Origin: Macrostomum hystrix
Taxonomy: Eukaryota > Platyhelminthes > Macrostomidae
NCBI GenBank assembly: GCA_950097015.1
Contig: CATNEN010000027.1
Coordinates: forward strand, 841,001-905,000
Reading direction: 5' to 3'
DNA: 64,000 nucleotides
Under the pieces are notes generated by a model. The model ran no database searches, had not been told where the DNA came from, and worked only from the letters and a program-made list of their open reading frames with translations. Shown here in pieces: positions 24,701-36,100 of this stretch (position 1 is its first letter; every line of letters starts with the position of its first letter). The position numbers were made by a program, and so were the translations under genes.

Positions 24701-25082
24701 AGTACTGTGCGTACACTGGATTGACTAGATTGTGTATTACAATTTAGCCCATCGGATCTTCAAAATACTACTGCTCGTTTTTGTAGTAGAGAAGGAAAAC
24801 TATTTTTTGCGATTTAAAAGAATTCCAAGTTGGTGTTACGACAATACAAACTTTTAATTTCAAGGCCTCCTAATCGGCGTTCCTCTGCTGCGCAATCTGG
24901 ACGTTAAAAACTGGGAGAAGGTGCTCTTTTGGGTATTTCTAATAATATTCATGCTGCTAATGGCCGCCGCTGTACTGTTCAACGTCTTCTGCGCCAACGA
25001 AGGCGTTGACATGTGCTACGGCATGCCGAAGCCAGCGACGCCGCCACCTGGCGGACTGTTTTTAGTAAATCGAGCCGCTTAA
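18746..25082 (+). CDS. EF-hand rhomboid intramembrane serine protease (RHBDL1/3-like), copy 1
   Basis: Multi-pass membrane protease cutting transmembrane substrates. Exons: 18746-18790, 19230-19253 (24-nt microexon), 19834-20270, 20544-20688, 21071-21437, 24865-25082. All are GT-AG and phase-consistent, giving about 411 residues. The N-terminus has a degenerate first EF hand and a canonical second loop DADRNNRITYEE. The first membrane helix follows PPPIFIPLVTLAEIAVFLYY. The rhomboid core shows RWEAWRFLSYMLLHNGYMHL (conserved WR and HxxxH region), the catalytic serine motif GASGGCYALIGAH and the catalytic histidine in SFAAHGGGFLAG. It ends with two more hydrophobic stretches. Intron 5 (3.4 kb) carries a minisatellite, a foldback transposon and a SINE. 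It is duplicated at 32-38.5 kb. The Kozak context of the start is ordinary. Confidence 0.92.
20345..20485. repeat. 41-bp tandem repeat in rhomboid intron 3 (copy 1)
   Basis: Three and a half copies of a 41-bp unit containing GATTAGAGTCAAGTAAAAC and AGGCTGTCAGGTTGG. It is also present in the second rhomboid copy at 36690-36810, where a P-type transposon has inserted at its edge. Confidence 0.85.
20790..20945 (-). mobile_element. SINE-A fragment in rhomboid intron 4 (copy 1)
   Basis: Partial reverse copy with CATCTGCCCTGACTTTCTCA, GGTTGGCCCTCCAGGGCGTA and AAGCCTTCTCTACGCC. The same insertion is at 37122-37270 in copy 2, so it predates the duplication or the later sequence exchange. Confidence 0.8.
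21485..22130. repeat. Minisatellite, 22/23-bp unit with TTAGGGG, rhomboid intron 5
   Basis: About 28 copies of GAGTTAGGGGAT(T)GTGTTTAGTA. Units of 22 and 23 bp alternate through one optional T. Each unit includes TTAGGGG, which contains the animal telomere hexamer TTAGGG, but the units are not telomeric arrays. It degrades over 22130-22260. It is absent from the paralogous intron of copy 2. Confidence 0.93.
22692..23624. mobile_element. Non-autonomous foldback DNA transposon with 315-bp perfect inverted repeats
   Basis: Terminal inverted repeats 22692-23006 and 23310-23624 appear identical on visual comparison. They start AGTAGTATGGGTTAAC. They are flanked by a 6-bp direct repeat AGAATC (22686-22691 and 23625-23630), the probable target-site duplication. 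Each arm contains four ~75-bp subterminal repeats beginning ACTCTGCCGCAAGG (22711, 22789, 22865 and a degenerate one near 22940). The 303-bp centre has two GATAGGAGGAGAGGCCGG words and no transposase. The family is not assignable by eye; IS3EU- and Dada-type elements also give about 6-bp duplications. Confidence 0.9.
23928..24282 (+). mobile_element. SINE-A, near full-length copy in rhomboid intron 5
   Basis: The tRNA-like head GAGTTGCAGAGCGTTTAACG with B-box-like GAGCTCGATTCC is followed by the family body and CTCCTCGCTGGCTGCGGGTC, ending in a (TTA)n tail. Possible target duplication: ATTAAAGGTAG at the left and ATTAAGGTAG at the right. Confidence 0.85.
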
Positions 25083-26690
25083 ATGGATGTATCAAAGACT
25101 GCTTGCTACCAGCATGAAATTGCCTTGTTACCATTTATATATTATTAAAGAATTTACGCACTCAGATAATTGCTCTGTAATCTTCCCTATTTTGTTTGCC
25201 TTTTTGCTCTCTCTTTAAACCTAGCTAGCCGTATGCGTGCTTTTCCAAAAAACTCCAAAAAAGTTTTATATTTTGTGTTTTGGCTGCCAATCAGATTTTT
25301 TGTTGCTCGATTTGTTGGTGAATAAATAAATGTCAGAAGAATTGCAATAAGTTACTCAAGCTTTGGCAGTTGTACTGGAATGTTACATTTTTACTTCAAT
25401 TTTACTTGCCTTTGCCTTCATTTTCTTGCGAATCATTTATTTTTCTGCATAGCTATCTCTTTATAATTTCTTGGCTAATTAAAGCAGTTCTCGTGAATTA
25501 AGAAATTAGCTGTATAGATAATATATCGTATATTTATCAAACCCGATTTCTTAGTTAAAACTTGGTCTGTTTCTCGTCAATCCAAATGCGACACGACTGA
25601 TAGCTTTAGTTTACGAATATCATTTGTCGTTTGGCTTATACTCAGGACAGCAGGGTAAGACATAATGAGCGTATTATAAAAAAAGAGTACTTAGTTATTT
25701 AAACTGGCTAGGCATATTGATATTTTATGACATATTCCGGGAATTAAAGGTTTTCATTATTCTAGAATTAAACCAATGAAGTGATGTACTAATAACAAAA
25801 AAGTATACGACCATATTTACTCGATTTGTATTTCAAGTAACCCGAATTTTTTATGAAGCCTCAGAAAAGTAAGCCAAATATAGTTTTTACTACTAAATTC
25901 TACTAATTTGTTGCAAGCTTTTTCGTTTCTGTTTCGCATTCGACTTGATGTTTTGTGCATCTCACTTCTGCAATATTAAAATTTGATATGCACAAATTTC
26001 TATTGAACTCGTTACTAACTAGCTTCAACTGCGTATGCTCTAGTAGGCATTTTAATATTTTTCTATGTAGCCTTTAACTTAGTTACCTGGTAAACAGTTA
26101 CAGCAACGTTGCTATAACGGATGTTTCAGTTTTTAATCACTAAAAATTAACCAATACTTTGCTGATAAATTGCTAATTCTTTTTATCATGATTTTCGTGT
26201 GTACTTTTTTTCTGCAATATAAAGAAATTTAATTTACAGACTAAGCTAACCAGTATATACTAGACCTGTAGACATAAAGTCTTGAAAAACACTTCTAAAG
26301 AGAGTTATATTTCTTGCTTAAAATAATGTACGATTCTAAACTACCTCGAAACCAAGCAAGCTCTGTTGGCGAGGTCCTGTGAGAACCGACTTTGTCATGG
26401 TAGCTTTGAGTCTGAAAAGAGCAGTTTGATACGATCGTAATTGTGTGATCGAATCAAGTGCCCTGACATAAACGCTTGGATCAATATACACTAGAATCTA
26501 TGTGCATAGATACCAAGCATTCCCAAAACCAGGGCAAATGACTACTGCAGTACTAAAACAGACTCGGCCATAGACACTGACTGCTGTTGGCATTCGAAAG
26601 ACATGGCCCAAAGAGTTCAGCAGACATGAAACTTGCACCTTGGAAGTTTCCAAGATTGTGCGTCTGCGCTCTTGGCCTGAATGCATTGGT
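25083..26690. other. Rhomboid copy 1 3' flank and intergenic DNA
   Basis: ATTAAA at 25144-25149 is a plausible poly(A) signal. 25083-25600 is shared with 38477-38870 and marks the right part of the duplicated block. The rest is AT-rich with nothing recognised. Confidence 0.5.
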
Positions 26691-26694
26691 AGGC

Positions 26695-27000
26695 AAACAC
26701 AAAGACACCTGAGGAGTGGAAGGGTGACAAACCCACCTGAGGAATGGAAGGGTGAGAAACACACCTGAGGAATGGAAGGGTGACAAACCCACCTGAGGAA
26801 TGGAAGGGTGAGAAACACACCTGAGGAATGGAAGGATGACAAACACACCTGAGGAATGGAAGGGTGAGAAACACACCTGAGGAATGGAAGGGTAAAAAAC
26901 ACCTAACCTGAGGGATTGAAGGGTGACAAACCCACCTGAGGGACGGAATAGTGACAAAAATCCTGAGGAATTGAAGGGTAAAAAAAGTAGGGACTGAAGG
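26695..27000. repeat. Minisatellite, 28-bp unit
   Basis: About 10 copies of a 28-bp unit containing ACCTGAGGAATGGAAGGGTG, degrading to the right. Intergenic, about 350 bp after the ZCCHC10-like stop. Minus-strand frames across it are repeat artefacts. Confidence 0.9.
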
Positions 27001-27353
27001 GTGACAAAACTAAACTTATAAACTGTTTGCATAATGCTAGGAATTTAGTTATTCTAACTAAAAGTTTGTAGTGGCTTTTGATTTTTTAGTTAACGAACAG
27101 AATGACGGTCAATTCGTTTTCTGAAATGACGATTTATCAAGAGCATAAAGGAAACTGTCAATTGTGGGTTGATTGCATATTATATTTACTAATTCGCTTG
27201 TCATACCATGTTGTACGGCAAATCAGAAAGCAAACTTTGTACATGCGATAGAAAATTTATAGTCAAGACGTTAAATGAGCAAACAGACAAATTTAAATGT
27301 ATAAACATGCATTTTAAACCGGTGTTCTTATTTTCACCACTACAAAACTGAAC

Positions 27354-27881
27354 TTAGTCGCTGTCCGATGACTCCGCATGGTCCTTCTGCGTCTTACTCT
27401 TACCCTCTTCTTCTTTCTGCTGCTTTCGCAGTTCAATCATTCGCTTCAACAACTCTATCTTCTTCTGTCGCGTGGCCTCGTCTTCGCTGCTGTCCTCATC
27501 GTCGCTGCTGTCACCCGATGAAGAAGTCGATGACGATGTACTGGAGGATGATGAATCAGACGACGAAGAAGATGAACTGGAAGAGTTGGACTTTTTTGTC
27601 TTAGCTTTGGCCACAGACGATTTGCTACTCGCCCCGGCAACCACAACGCGAGCTTGACCATTGGCTGAGACTAGCATTCGTTTATCCAGCTGTTTAGTGT
27701 GACTCTCCCGCTCCAGGTACTTCCGCTTTCCGGTGCACTGATAGGTCCAGTGGCCGCGCTGGAAGCATTTCTGACAACGGGCCGACTGGTTGGCCGTCTC
27801 AGCAACCTGGCGAGTGTAAAAGGCCGGTAGGCGAGGACCGTCAGGCCGACCAGGGGCGCTGCGTCTGACTGGAGTTGACAT
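27354..27881 (-). CDS. ZCCHC10-like zinc-knuckle, serine-rich protein
   Basis: Small nuclear-type protein of 175 residues. A single CCHC zinc knuckle, CQKCFQRGHWTYQC, sits near residue 36 and is followed by TGKRKYLERES; this block matches ZCCHC10 (RCQKC..GHWTY.CTGKRKYL). Then comes a polyserine/Asp-Glu-rich low-complexity tract and a basic-acidic coiled-coil-like stretch (KKIELLKRMIELRKQQKEEE). Family function is poorly known; an RNA-related role is inference. The frame is open in one exon. A strong acceptor (GCTATTGCAG) ends only 4 nt before the ATG, suggesting a 5'-UTR intron or a trans-splice acceptor. It lies between the two rhomboid copies on the opposite strand. Confidence 0.85.
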   Translation of the reverse strand: MSTPVRRSAPGRPDGPRLPAFYTRQVAETANQSARCQKCFQRGHWTYQCTGKRKYLERESHTKQLDKRMLVSANGQARVVVAGASSKSSVAKAKTKKSNSSSSSSSSSDSSSSSTSSSTSSSGDSSDDEDSSEDEATRQKKIELLKRMIELRKQQKEEEGKSKTQKDHAESSDSD

Positions 27882-29780
27882 TAAGCTGCAATAGCAGGTA
27901 TATTTATGTGCTTATTAGGGAGAATAAAAATGCATGTGGCCAATTTAAAGGTAGGTAAACTGAAGCACTATGGAATTTTCTTCACGTCACATAAATTAAC
28001 TTTCTAATTAGAACTTTTAATATTCACAAATCACAAGGGGCTGTGGGATATGGTACATTATTTAACAACTTTCAGCCCACAGTTAGCAAAGAAGTGATTG
28101 AAACTCATACTGCTGATCCCTATGGGCTATGAGCAAGCACATGCATACAGTACATACATCCTGCCTAGAGAGTCAACTGTGCCCTTTCAGTTCACTTTCA
28201 TTAGGGGTTCACTTTCATTAAACCAAAAATTACACAACAAGCCCTAAGCCTTCTCTCTAGGGCAACTCCCAGTCTCAATTAAATTGGTTAGACTGGAGTT
28301 AGAGATAAATTTTCTTACTTACTATGCCAGAGGTGTCACATTTTGCTCATGTACTGGCAAATGCTGAGTACCATATTTAAAATGTTAATTTAGTTGAAAA
28401 TATTGAATATAATATTCTTTTGTGGTTCCATTTAGGATTGTCACATGTGTTATCATAGTCGATAGATTAAAAAAACTGACTTTCAGCCAATTCCTCAGGT
28501 GAATTTGCTTAGCTTACGTGCACTTATGCACATGGAACACAAGAAAAATATTTTTCTATAAATATTCTGTCTAGATTTACTTATACCTTTATTGCTACAA
28601 TGAAACTATTTGGATTCAATATAAATTTAACTTTATTAGAAACAAGTTTAGCAGAAAAAAAGATAGAGTAACATTAATTTATAAAATATTGGAGTACCTA
28701 ATGCTTTTTTAGTTGATCAGTTGTTTTTTAGTCTCCTGCAATGTTCTATACATATAAGCTAACCTTTATTTGAACTATATACTGTATACAGATTTCTCTA
28801 GCATTATGTGCAAAAAAGCTGACAATTATTCCCATGGTACTATGTGGATAGGATGGCCATTATTGCAACAAAAATGTTGTTTTAAGGATGGGTCTAGCCA
28901 CTTCCAAAAAGTAAATAATTAAAGTAAAATATTTAAATTTTGTTTATATTCACTTTGTTTTTTTAAGTTCTGTTATAATAATGGTAGTAAAAAACTAAAG
29001 TCATGTAGTCTAATTTACCATTGCTAAGCTTGTTGTTTAAGCAGAATTAATTAGGCCTATAACTACAAACAATGCTCACAGGAATTCTCAGAAAATTTAG
29101 TTTATAGGTTTCTTAGCCAGCATAGCCAGGATTTTTTGGGGATATTGGTTTTGGTTCTGTCCAGTGTATCTAGAATAAAAAACAATTAATTCATTTCTTT
29201 CAAAGAAACTGAATGCAAAAAAATTTGACATCAAATTTTGGGGGTATTGGCCAATACACCAATACCCCCCTCACTACGGCACTGCTTACAAAAGCAGAGC
29301 CCAAGGACTTGATGTTTAGACCTAGCTAGTGAGGCAGGCCCTATTTTTACCGTAGATTTGTAACTTAAATTCCCGCCAAATGCTTTTCCCCAATTTTCTA
29401 TTTTGTTTTAATGTGTTTTATCACCTGCCTCAAATATCGCTATAAATATAACCGCAATCTAGCCCAAAAGCTCCAACCGGTGCCCCGTGCCCAGTTCTGA
29501 GTGAAATAAAGGAGAATAAATCTCAAAGTGTTTGAATTCAATTATTTTAGAGAGAAGGAGAAAAGCAGGTCTGTGATAATACACAAGTCAGTGAATATTC
29601 AAAAGAATAAAGAAGGAGATAGTTATAAAAAGCAGTAGAGTGTAAAGTAAAGAGTATAACTAAAGAGCAGAGGGTAAATCCCAATTGGTGGAATAGCACT
29701 GTGTGCAAAGTTGGGCAACTTCAGTCCATTTGGAAGCCTTGAAAGACTGGGAACAAACCAGAAAGCCAGATAGTTTATGA
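27882..29780. other. Intergenic; degenerate SINE-A remnant and a hairpin
   Basis: About 28110-28290 (minus) resembles a decayed SINE-A (ACAACAAGCCCTAAGCCTTC, CTCTAGGGCAACTC). A GGGGGTATTGG..CCAATACCCCC hairpin lies at 29239-29270. No gene recognised. Confidence 0.4.
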
Positions 29781-29787
29781 GTAAGTA

Positions 29788-30435
29788 GGGTAATGTATCA
29801 TCAACCGAACAGTGTATCTTCAAAACCGAACAAGAATTTTAACTCCTTCCTTGGTCTCATGTAAGACGGAAACAAGCCATTGTGTTTCATCGAACAACTA
29901 ATTTAAAAGTCAAAGAAATTATCTATAAGCTGAGGCATGACATGCAACGAAGCATTAAAAGGAAGGAAAGATATGGACATTTCAGTAGAAATTTTTATCA
30001 CAAAAGCATACTTTTTAACAACATTTTATCAGCATGTACTTTATACTAAGATTGTATGCGGTTGCTTTCCAGTTAAATGACCATAAATGTAGTTATTTAT
30101 AGAGCATGAAAAATACTATCAAATGACATAATTCATGATAATTCACTCCTTAAAATAAGATTAAACCACTCACTCAAATTGTAAAACTGAACATCAAATT
30201 CTCGGTTCAGTTTGAAGATATATGAAAATCATTATTTGGCTTTAGATGAAAAACATGAATAACTTTTTTCTATTTGACAAAATAGCAAAAGCATATACTT
30301 TTTAGAAAGATGTAACTGTTTTCTATAACTTGGCTTTTGATTTATAATCATATCTTAAATAGAAAATCTGTAGGCCTAGCTTAGGTTCGAAGTTAAAAAA
30401 ATCCATATTCTTGTTTGGTTGATGATACATTACCC
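29788..30435. mobile_element. MITE-like element, TA target duplication, ~20-bp inverted ends
   Basis: The left end GGGTAATGTATCATCAACC (29788) is inverted at the right end (30415-30435). Both are flanked by TA (29786-29787 and 30436-30437), as in Tc1/mariner insertions. The 648-bp interior has no coding frame of note. The interior also has a looser inverted pair (GTATCTTCAAAACCGAAC and GGTTCAGTTTGAAGATAT). Confidence 0.7.
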
Positions 30436-31870
30436 TAAGGAGAGGAAGAAGTGTCTTGCCGCTTGGACACTCGTGCGAACGCTACCAAATTTTGGAAGGA
30501 AAGCAGCCTATCTGGCCAATTTAAGCAATATATGCATATGAAATAAAAAGGTACATAGCCAGCCTATGAAGTATAATTAAGTCATTGACAAAGGAGACTA
30601 AGAGTTATTTCAAAGATTAATTCAAGGTGTGGAATAAGCCATTTTTTATATTAATAAAAGAGTATTGGTGGTAAAAACCAAGAGGAAGAGAGGGGCCTAC
30701 GACACTAGTGAGAAATAAATGCAGTATAAAGACTAGGCCTACTAGGCCTAGAAATAAATGCAGTATAAAGACTAGGCCTATAGCTGCAAAAAACCCTTAG
30801 CCCTATAATGTACAATATTAGTAGGTAAATATATGTGGCATATCGCATATGTGCACCATGTTAGCTTTCACTAGGCTAAGGCCCCTAAATCCCTAATGTA
30901 AAAACTTGAACTAGGCCTACACCACAAACTTTTAATGTGCCAAATGGCAATCGAGTTTGTGCAAATCCGATTAGATGCAAATCTAACAGATTTTTTTACT
31001 TAGGCCTATTATCACTAATTTTAGACTACAGCCGAAAAGGAAGTCAAAGCAACAAGAGCAAGCTTTAATATGAACGATAAGAAGTAAAAAAGTAAAAAAG
31101 TGACAACAATTTTTCCCGTTTTATATTTTGCATCTTTTGAAAAAAATATTGCTCGTAATACCGAAATGTTATTGAAGTAGATTATATCCTAAACGAATGC
31201 TTATTGCGCTAGGCCGACGCAATCGCTAACATCTACGTCGACGAATCTCGTCACCGAAACGGTGCCCTCTAAGAAGATGTGACTCCGTCGAGTCCGTCAC
31301 ATTATCTGTGACTATCCGTCACAAATCTTTTATTTTGTTATACTCTTTCTTTTTGTCGAAATATTTTAAACCAAGACTTACTTTTTGAAATTCTATCTCG
31401 CTCCCCGGTCGGGACATGCTCGCGATACACCCTTTAGCATTTCTTTCCATTTTAACTTTACGCTGCCTCCCTGCAAACGTCCCTCTAAAATAAATATTCA
31501 AAAAAATTCGTCATTAATCTTTTCTTCTTATAACTAAATACCACTACATTAAAATAGTATCACTCCTACTTCGTTAGGCCTACCAAGAATAGGCCTACCC
31601 TAATCCAGTTTTTTCAGAGAGAACACAATAAACCAAAATAAATGCATATTGTGCTAGAAATAAAGCACAGAAGTATTCCTAATAACATCATAAATCATGC
31701 TATAGATTATAGTAAATCGTTATTATGTCTTACAATAATTTTTTTAATATATTAATTTATAATTTTATTTATACAAATATTTCCTTAATATTGTGTCTTT
31801 ACATAACAACTATAGTGTTACTCTAAATTGTAAGAACCAATAAAAATTCACATCGATAATATAGCATAAA
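30436..31870. other. Intergenic AT-rich DNA rich in TAGGCCTA
   Basis: Contains a ~48-bp direct duplication (GAAATAAATGCAGTATAAAG twice, 30713-30780) and many TAGGCCTA or AGGCCTA words. No gene recognised. 31600-31735 is repeated at 38893-39022. Confidence 0.5.
31600..31735. repeat. Dispersed repeat R2, copy 1
   Basis: Matches 38893-39022 (ACCAAAATA.ATGCATATTG, CTAGAAATAAA, AATAACATC.TAAATCA, ATTATAGTAAAT.GTTATT). The two copies flank the second rhomboid gene as direct repeats. Confidence 0.75.
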
Positions 31871-33178
31871 GTTACCTTAAAGTAAACTAGACCATATATG
31901 CGCAACACCCGGCCGACCCGGCCGAACTGGCCAGGTGAAACGAGGGCCAAGCAAGGTAAGTTGCGAAAACCAATTGACCAAGCGCAAAAAAAATCAAAGG
32001 GGGGACCAAGGGGCAAAAATGGAAGGCGTGAAGAAAAGGAAAAAGGGGAGAAAAAAGAGAGCAAATGAGAGCAAACTAAGTCATAAATAGAGCAATGAAA
32101 CAAACAAGGTTGCAAATGAGATCAAAAAAGTCGCACGGCCGGCTCAGATTTGGGAGGTTGTGCATGTATGAACTAGACTAGGTTATTAATCACCTATAAC
32201 TATAACATAAGAGAATAACAAATTTCCTATCCTTACTTTACCTAACAGTCATTCAAATTTTCTTTCAGTAACAAATACTTTAATGGCAAATAACAAGTCC
32301 AGTTTAGTAATTAGGTTGTCATTAGAATTGAACTTTGCTGAACTCAATAGTTAGGATTTAGCTTTAAGGTGAAACATAATCCTGGACTTTTAAATAGAAA
32401 AGCAATAGCAACAGCAATAGTAGGCCTAATATGGTTTTATCCAGTCAAATTAGTTTACAATTTCATGTTTGAATTTTTCAATAACTTTGCTACTAGTTTA
32501 TGGTAAAAGTGCTAGTAAATTAGCTATCCTAAAGCTACCAATAGCTACATAGACTGTCATCATTTTATATAGTTTTATTGCTAATCTGTTTAGCAATTTT
32601 GGATTGCAGTTGAGCACAAGTAAACCTTTAATTTAGTTTCATATTGTTTTGGTTCAAATGATTTTAAATATTCTGGTCTAAAATGTAAAATTTTATACCA
32701 CAATGTTATCTGGGATTTTCGTAATATTTTACTATCTTCCACCATTCTCCAATCCCAAGAGTTCATTGTTGACAAAGTCGCACCGACAAGGGCACCAGGC
32801 ATAAAATGGGAGTCGGCAAGCGGATGTTTAATCGGGTAGTGATGTCTGCTGTGCCTGGCCAACAGCCTCGTGTGGTGATCACACCTTATGCCACAAATGC
32901 TTACATGGCCTGGCAGGATAATGGAGAAATTGAAGTATTTGCTGATGCCTATGATTGCAAACCACCACCCATTTTTATACCACTGGTGACATTGGCTGAG
33001 ATTGCTGTCTTCCTCTACTATGCCCTACATCCCGACTATAAGGACAGGTGAGTAGGCTAGCTTACATCTGGTAGAGTAAGGCAGGCTGTCAGATGGGTAA
33101 AGTAGAAAGGCTGTCAGCTGGGTAGAGTTCAGTAGGCACAGTAGATAGGAATCAAAAAGGCCGTCAGGTTGGTATAGT

Positions 33179-36100
33179 CAGGGACAAGTAGATTACTATA
33201 TTCTGGGACTGTGCAGTGGCCTAGTATGGAAAATAATGACTAGGCCAATTATTCCGCTTCACAAATCCAACTTCAGGGACAATGGGTGATGAAAAATATT
33301 TTAGGCCACCACTGCCTCATTATATTTGGTGTATTTAGATAAAAATATGAGGTAAAATGTTAATGCTTGCATGGCAGCACACCAAACATAATGAACATAG
33401 TCAAGTTGTGCTAGTAGAATATGAAAAAGCACAAAATAGTCACTAACAAGTGCATATGTATAGATCACTTAAGATAATTGTGGCAATGCTGTTACACTTT
33501 AATTCCATTTAATTCCCCCCTTACCTATACTCACAAAATAAACCTATCATTGAGCACTCATGGGTCTAAGGATTAGCAGGAAACTCTACTATAATATGTA
33601 GGAGCCAGATGCCTTAACTTTAGTTTTTTTACTGCACTACCTCTGATAATCAGACATGTCAGATTTTTTTACCCAAGCTGTCTAGGGTACATGATTATTG
33701 GAGCCTGTCAGATTGACAGTCAGCCAGATTATGAGAGGTAATGTGGCAATTGCAATTGCATCTAGGACCTATGAAACTGGAGCACATTTGAGTAGTAACT
33801 GCATTTTGCATTTCAGTGACATTCGATATTGCAGAAAATCATGGAGCAAAACACATCCTCTTCTTTTTTACTTGAGTACCATGGGTTTTAAAATCATTCT
33901 TCTTCTTGACAAGGCCACTGAAAAAAGTATTGGCCAGTCTGCACATTACAGACTTCATGGATGGACAAAAAAAATTACACAAATTACTGTCATACTAATG
34001 CTGGAAAGCTCGAATCATCTTGTTTGCACAACAGTCATGTGAAAATTGGAGAGAGGAGGCATAGCAGAGAAGGACAAAGGCAAATAGCTCTATTGATGGA
34101 AACACAAGTTTTCCTCTTGTGTGAAGACACTGAAACTCACTGTCCTGCTCAAAATTCATGGGATACGAGTATGACTACTGTCTGGCAGATTACCATCAAG
34201 GCCTTCCTTCTTTGAAACGTAGCCAGAAATGTAGAATAATACGCTTCTTTCTTCTTGTCTGATCGATTCAATCTGCAATGCAGTTTGGTCGTAAGAATGT
34301 ATAATCAATTCTGCAGTAGCTGCATGCTTATTATGTACTATTAAAATATATACAAGCTAAAAAAGTTTTACTTACAAAATCTGAAGCAGTGTCAATGAAC
34401 TCCCATTCGCGGTCGGATAAATCTGCTGAGCAGTAAGGCAATTCATCGCCATGCTTCGAAGGATGCTCTCCAAGAGCGTGAAACAATTTAAGCCGTTGTA
34501 GCTTTCCAGCAAGGAGAACTTGTTCGTATGCAATGAGGCTCACCCCTCCGAACTGCTGCCGATAGACACCGAATTCACCTTCAAGTGCATCGCTTTGTAA
34601 ACTTCCCAGAAGGATATACTGAACACTTGAATCCTTGAGAATATCACAGGTAAGCGAGATCAAATTTTCAAGACTCGCCTTTGTCTCTGAAGCGATAGTT
34701 TGAATTCGCATTCTACCCTGATACGCAGGCATTCACATCACATGATCACATGAGCTTGTGATAGGGCGTCGGTCATGGTCGTTTAGTAGCAGGTGACTGC
34801 AAGGGCCTCGGACATTCAAGATGTTCCAAAGCCTTGTAATCGCATGGAAAATTCCTGTTGTGTCACGTTTGTCATCCTGTGCCAAGGCAGCAACCGTTTT
34901 GTCATTGAAAATATCAACTGCCAACGATACCCTTTGTTTGTCTAGAGAACTCGGGTGCAGAGACCGATGAGACAGCTTAGTTCTCCGAACTGCATGCTGC
35001 TACTTTTTGCGATAAATTTCTTCCAGATCTGTCCATTTTGCCAACGAGGCACAACTCTCCTCCTTTTCGTAGTACAGCAGGCTTCCACCCACCCATTATC
35101 CCTTATAATGGCCTTCCACCCATTAAAGGTTTAACCATAAAGGCCAGCACTGTTCTGGCTAGCATATTCGGCAGAAAATCCAATGACATGACCACTTCTG
35201 TACCTGACAGACGGCTTAATGTTTGTCAAACAGAATAATGCACAGTCGCTGCAGGCCATTGATGGCGCCAAATTAATACTTCGCAACAACCGTAGCCTCC
35301 TCTTCAGACCCGATTTCTGCAAATTTTCCGACTGCTCTTTTTAGAGTCGACGCATGTGGCAGAGTCAGGTTCTCTCGAATAAGTTTGTAGCAAGATCGGT
35401 TCCTTAAAAGAAGAGCGAATGACAGACATTGTTGCTACACTGGAACTGTACCATAGCCCACTGCTGTCAACTGTGGCCAGTTCTAACTGCTCGAGTAAGA
35501 AGTCCATGCGTTGGTTTGAGGTGCTTTATAGCTTTACCTTTTTGTGCAGCGAATTAGCAGCACACTTTACTTCCGCCCTTAATTAAAGTTGCGTCTGCTT
35601 GACATGGTTGATGATCGCATCCAGTTGGCTCCATCTACTCAGGCGATGCTGATACCCGAGCAGTGATTGCAAACTTGAGCATGGCGTGTACTCTCGAAAA
35701 GCTCGCACATAAAATTCACTGTCAATCTTGATAGAGATCGCAATGATTGGTGGCATAGAAGAAAAATCTATACTCACAATAAACACTGCATTATCAGTGT
35801 ACTGAATGAAGCACTGAGGCAATTTCCGCTCACGTAATTCGTCGCAGAAGACATGAAAATCAGACGAAATGCTGTCAGACATGATAAATTAATCCAGTTT
35901 ATCAGACAGTGCTGACCTTTGTTGAAGAGAAATGCGACGATCATTTATGGCTCTCCCCTTATTAGGGTTTGTTTGCGGATGGTAGGAAGCAGGAGTATCC
36001 GGAAATATAGATGGCGGCACAGCAGGTCGAAATCTTCCCTTGATTTTAGTCAAAGGGATATCCTCAGGCCAATAGCGGGCGCATACGTGCACATGTTGCT

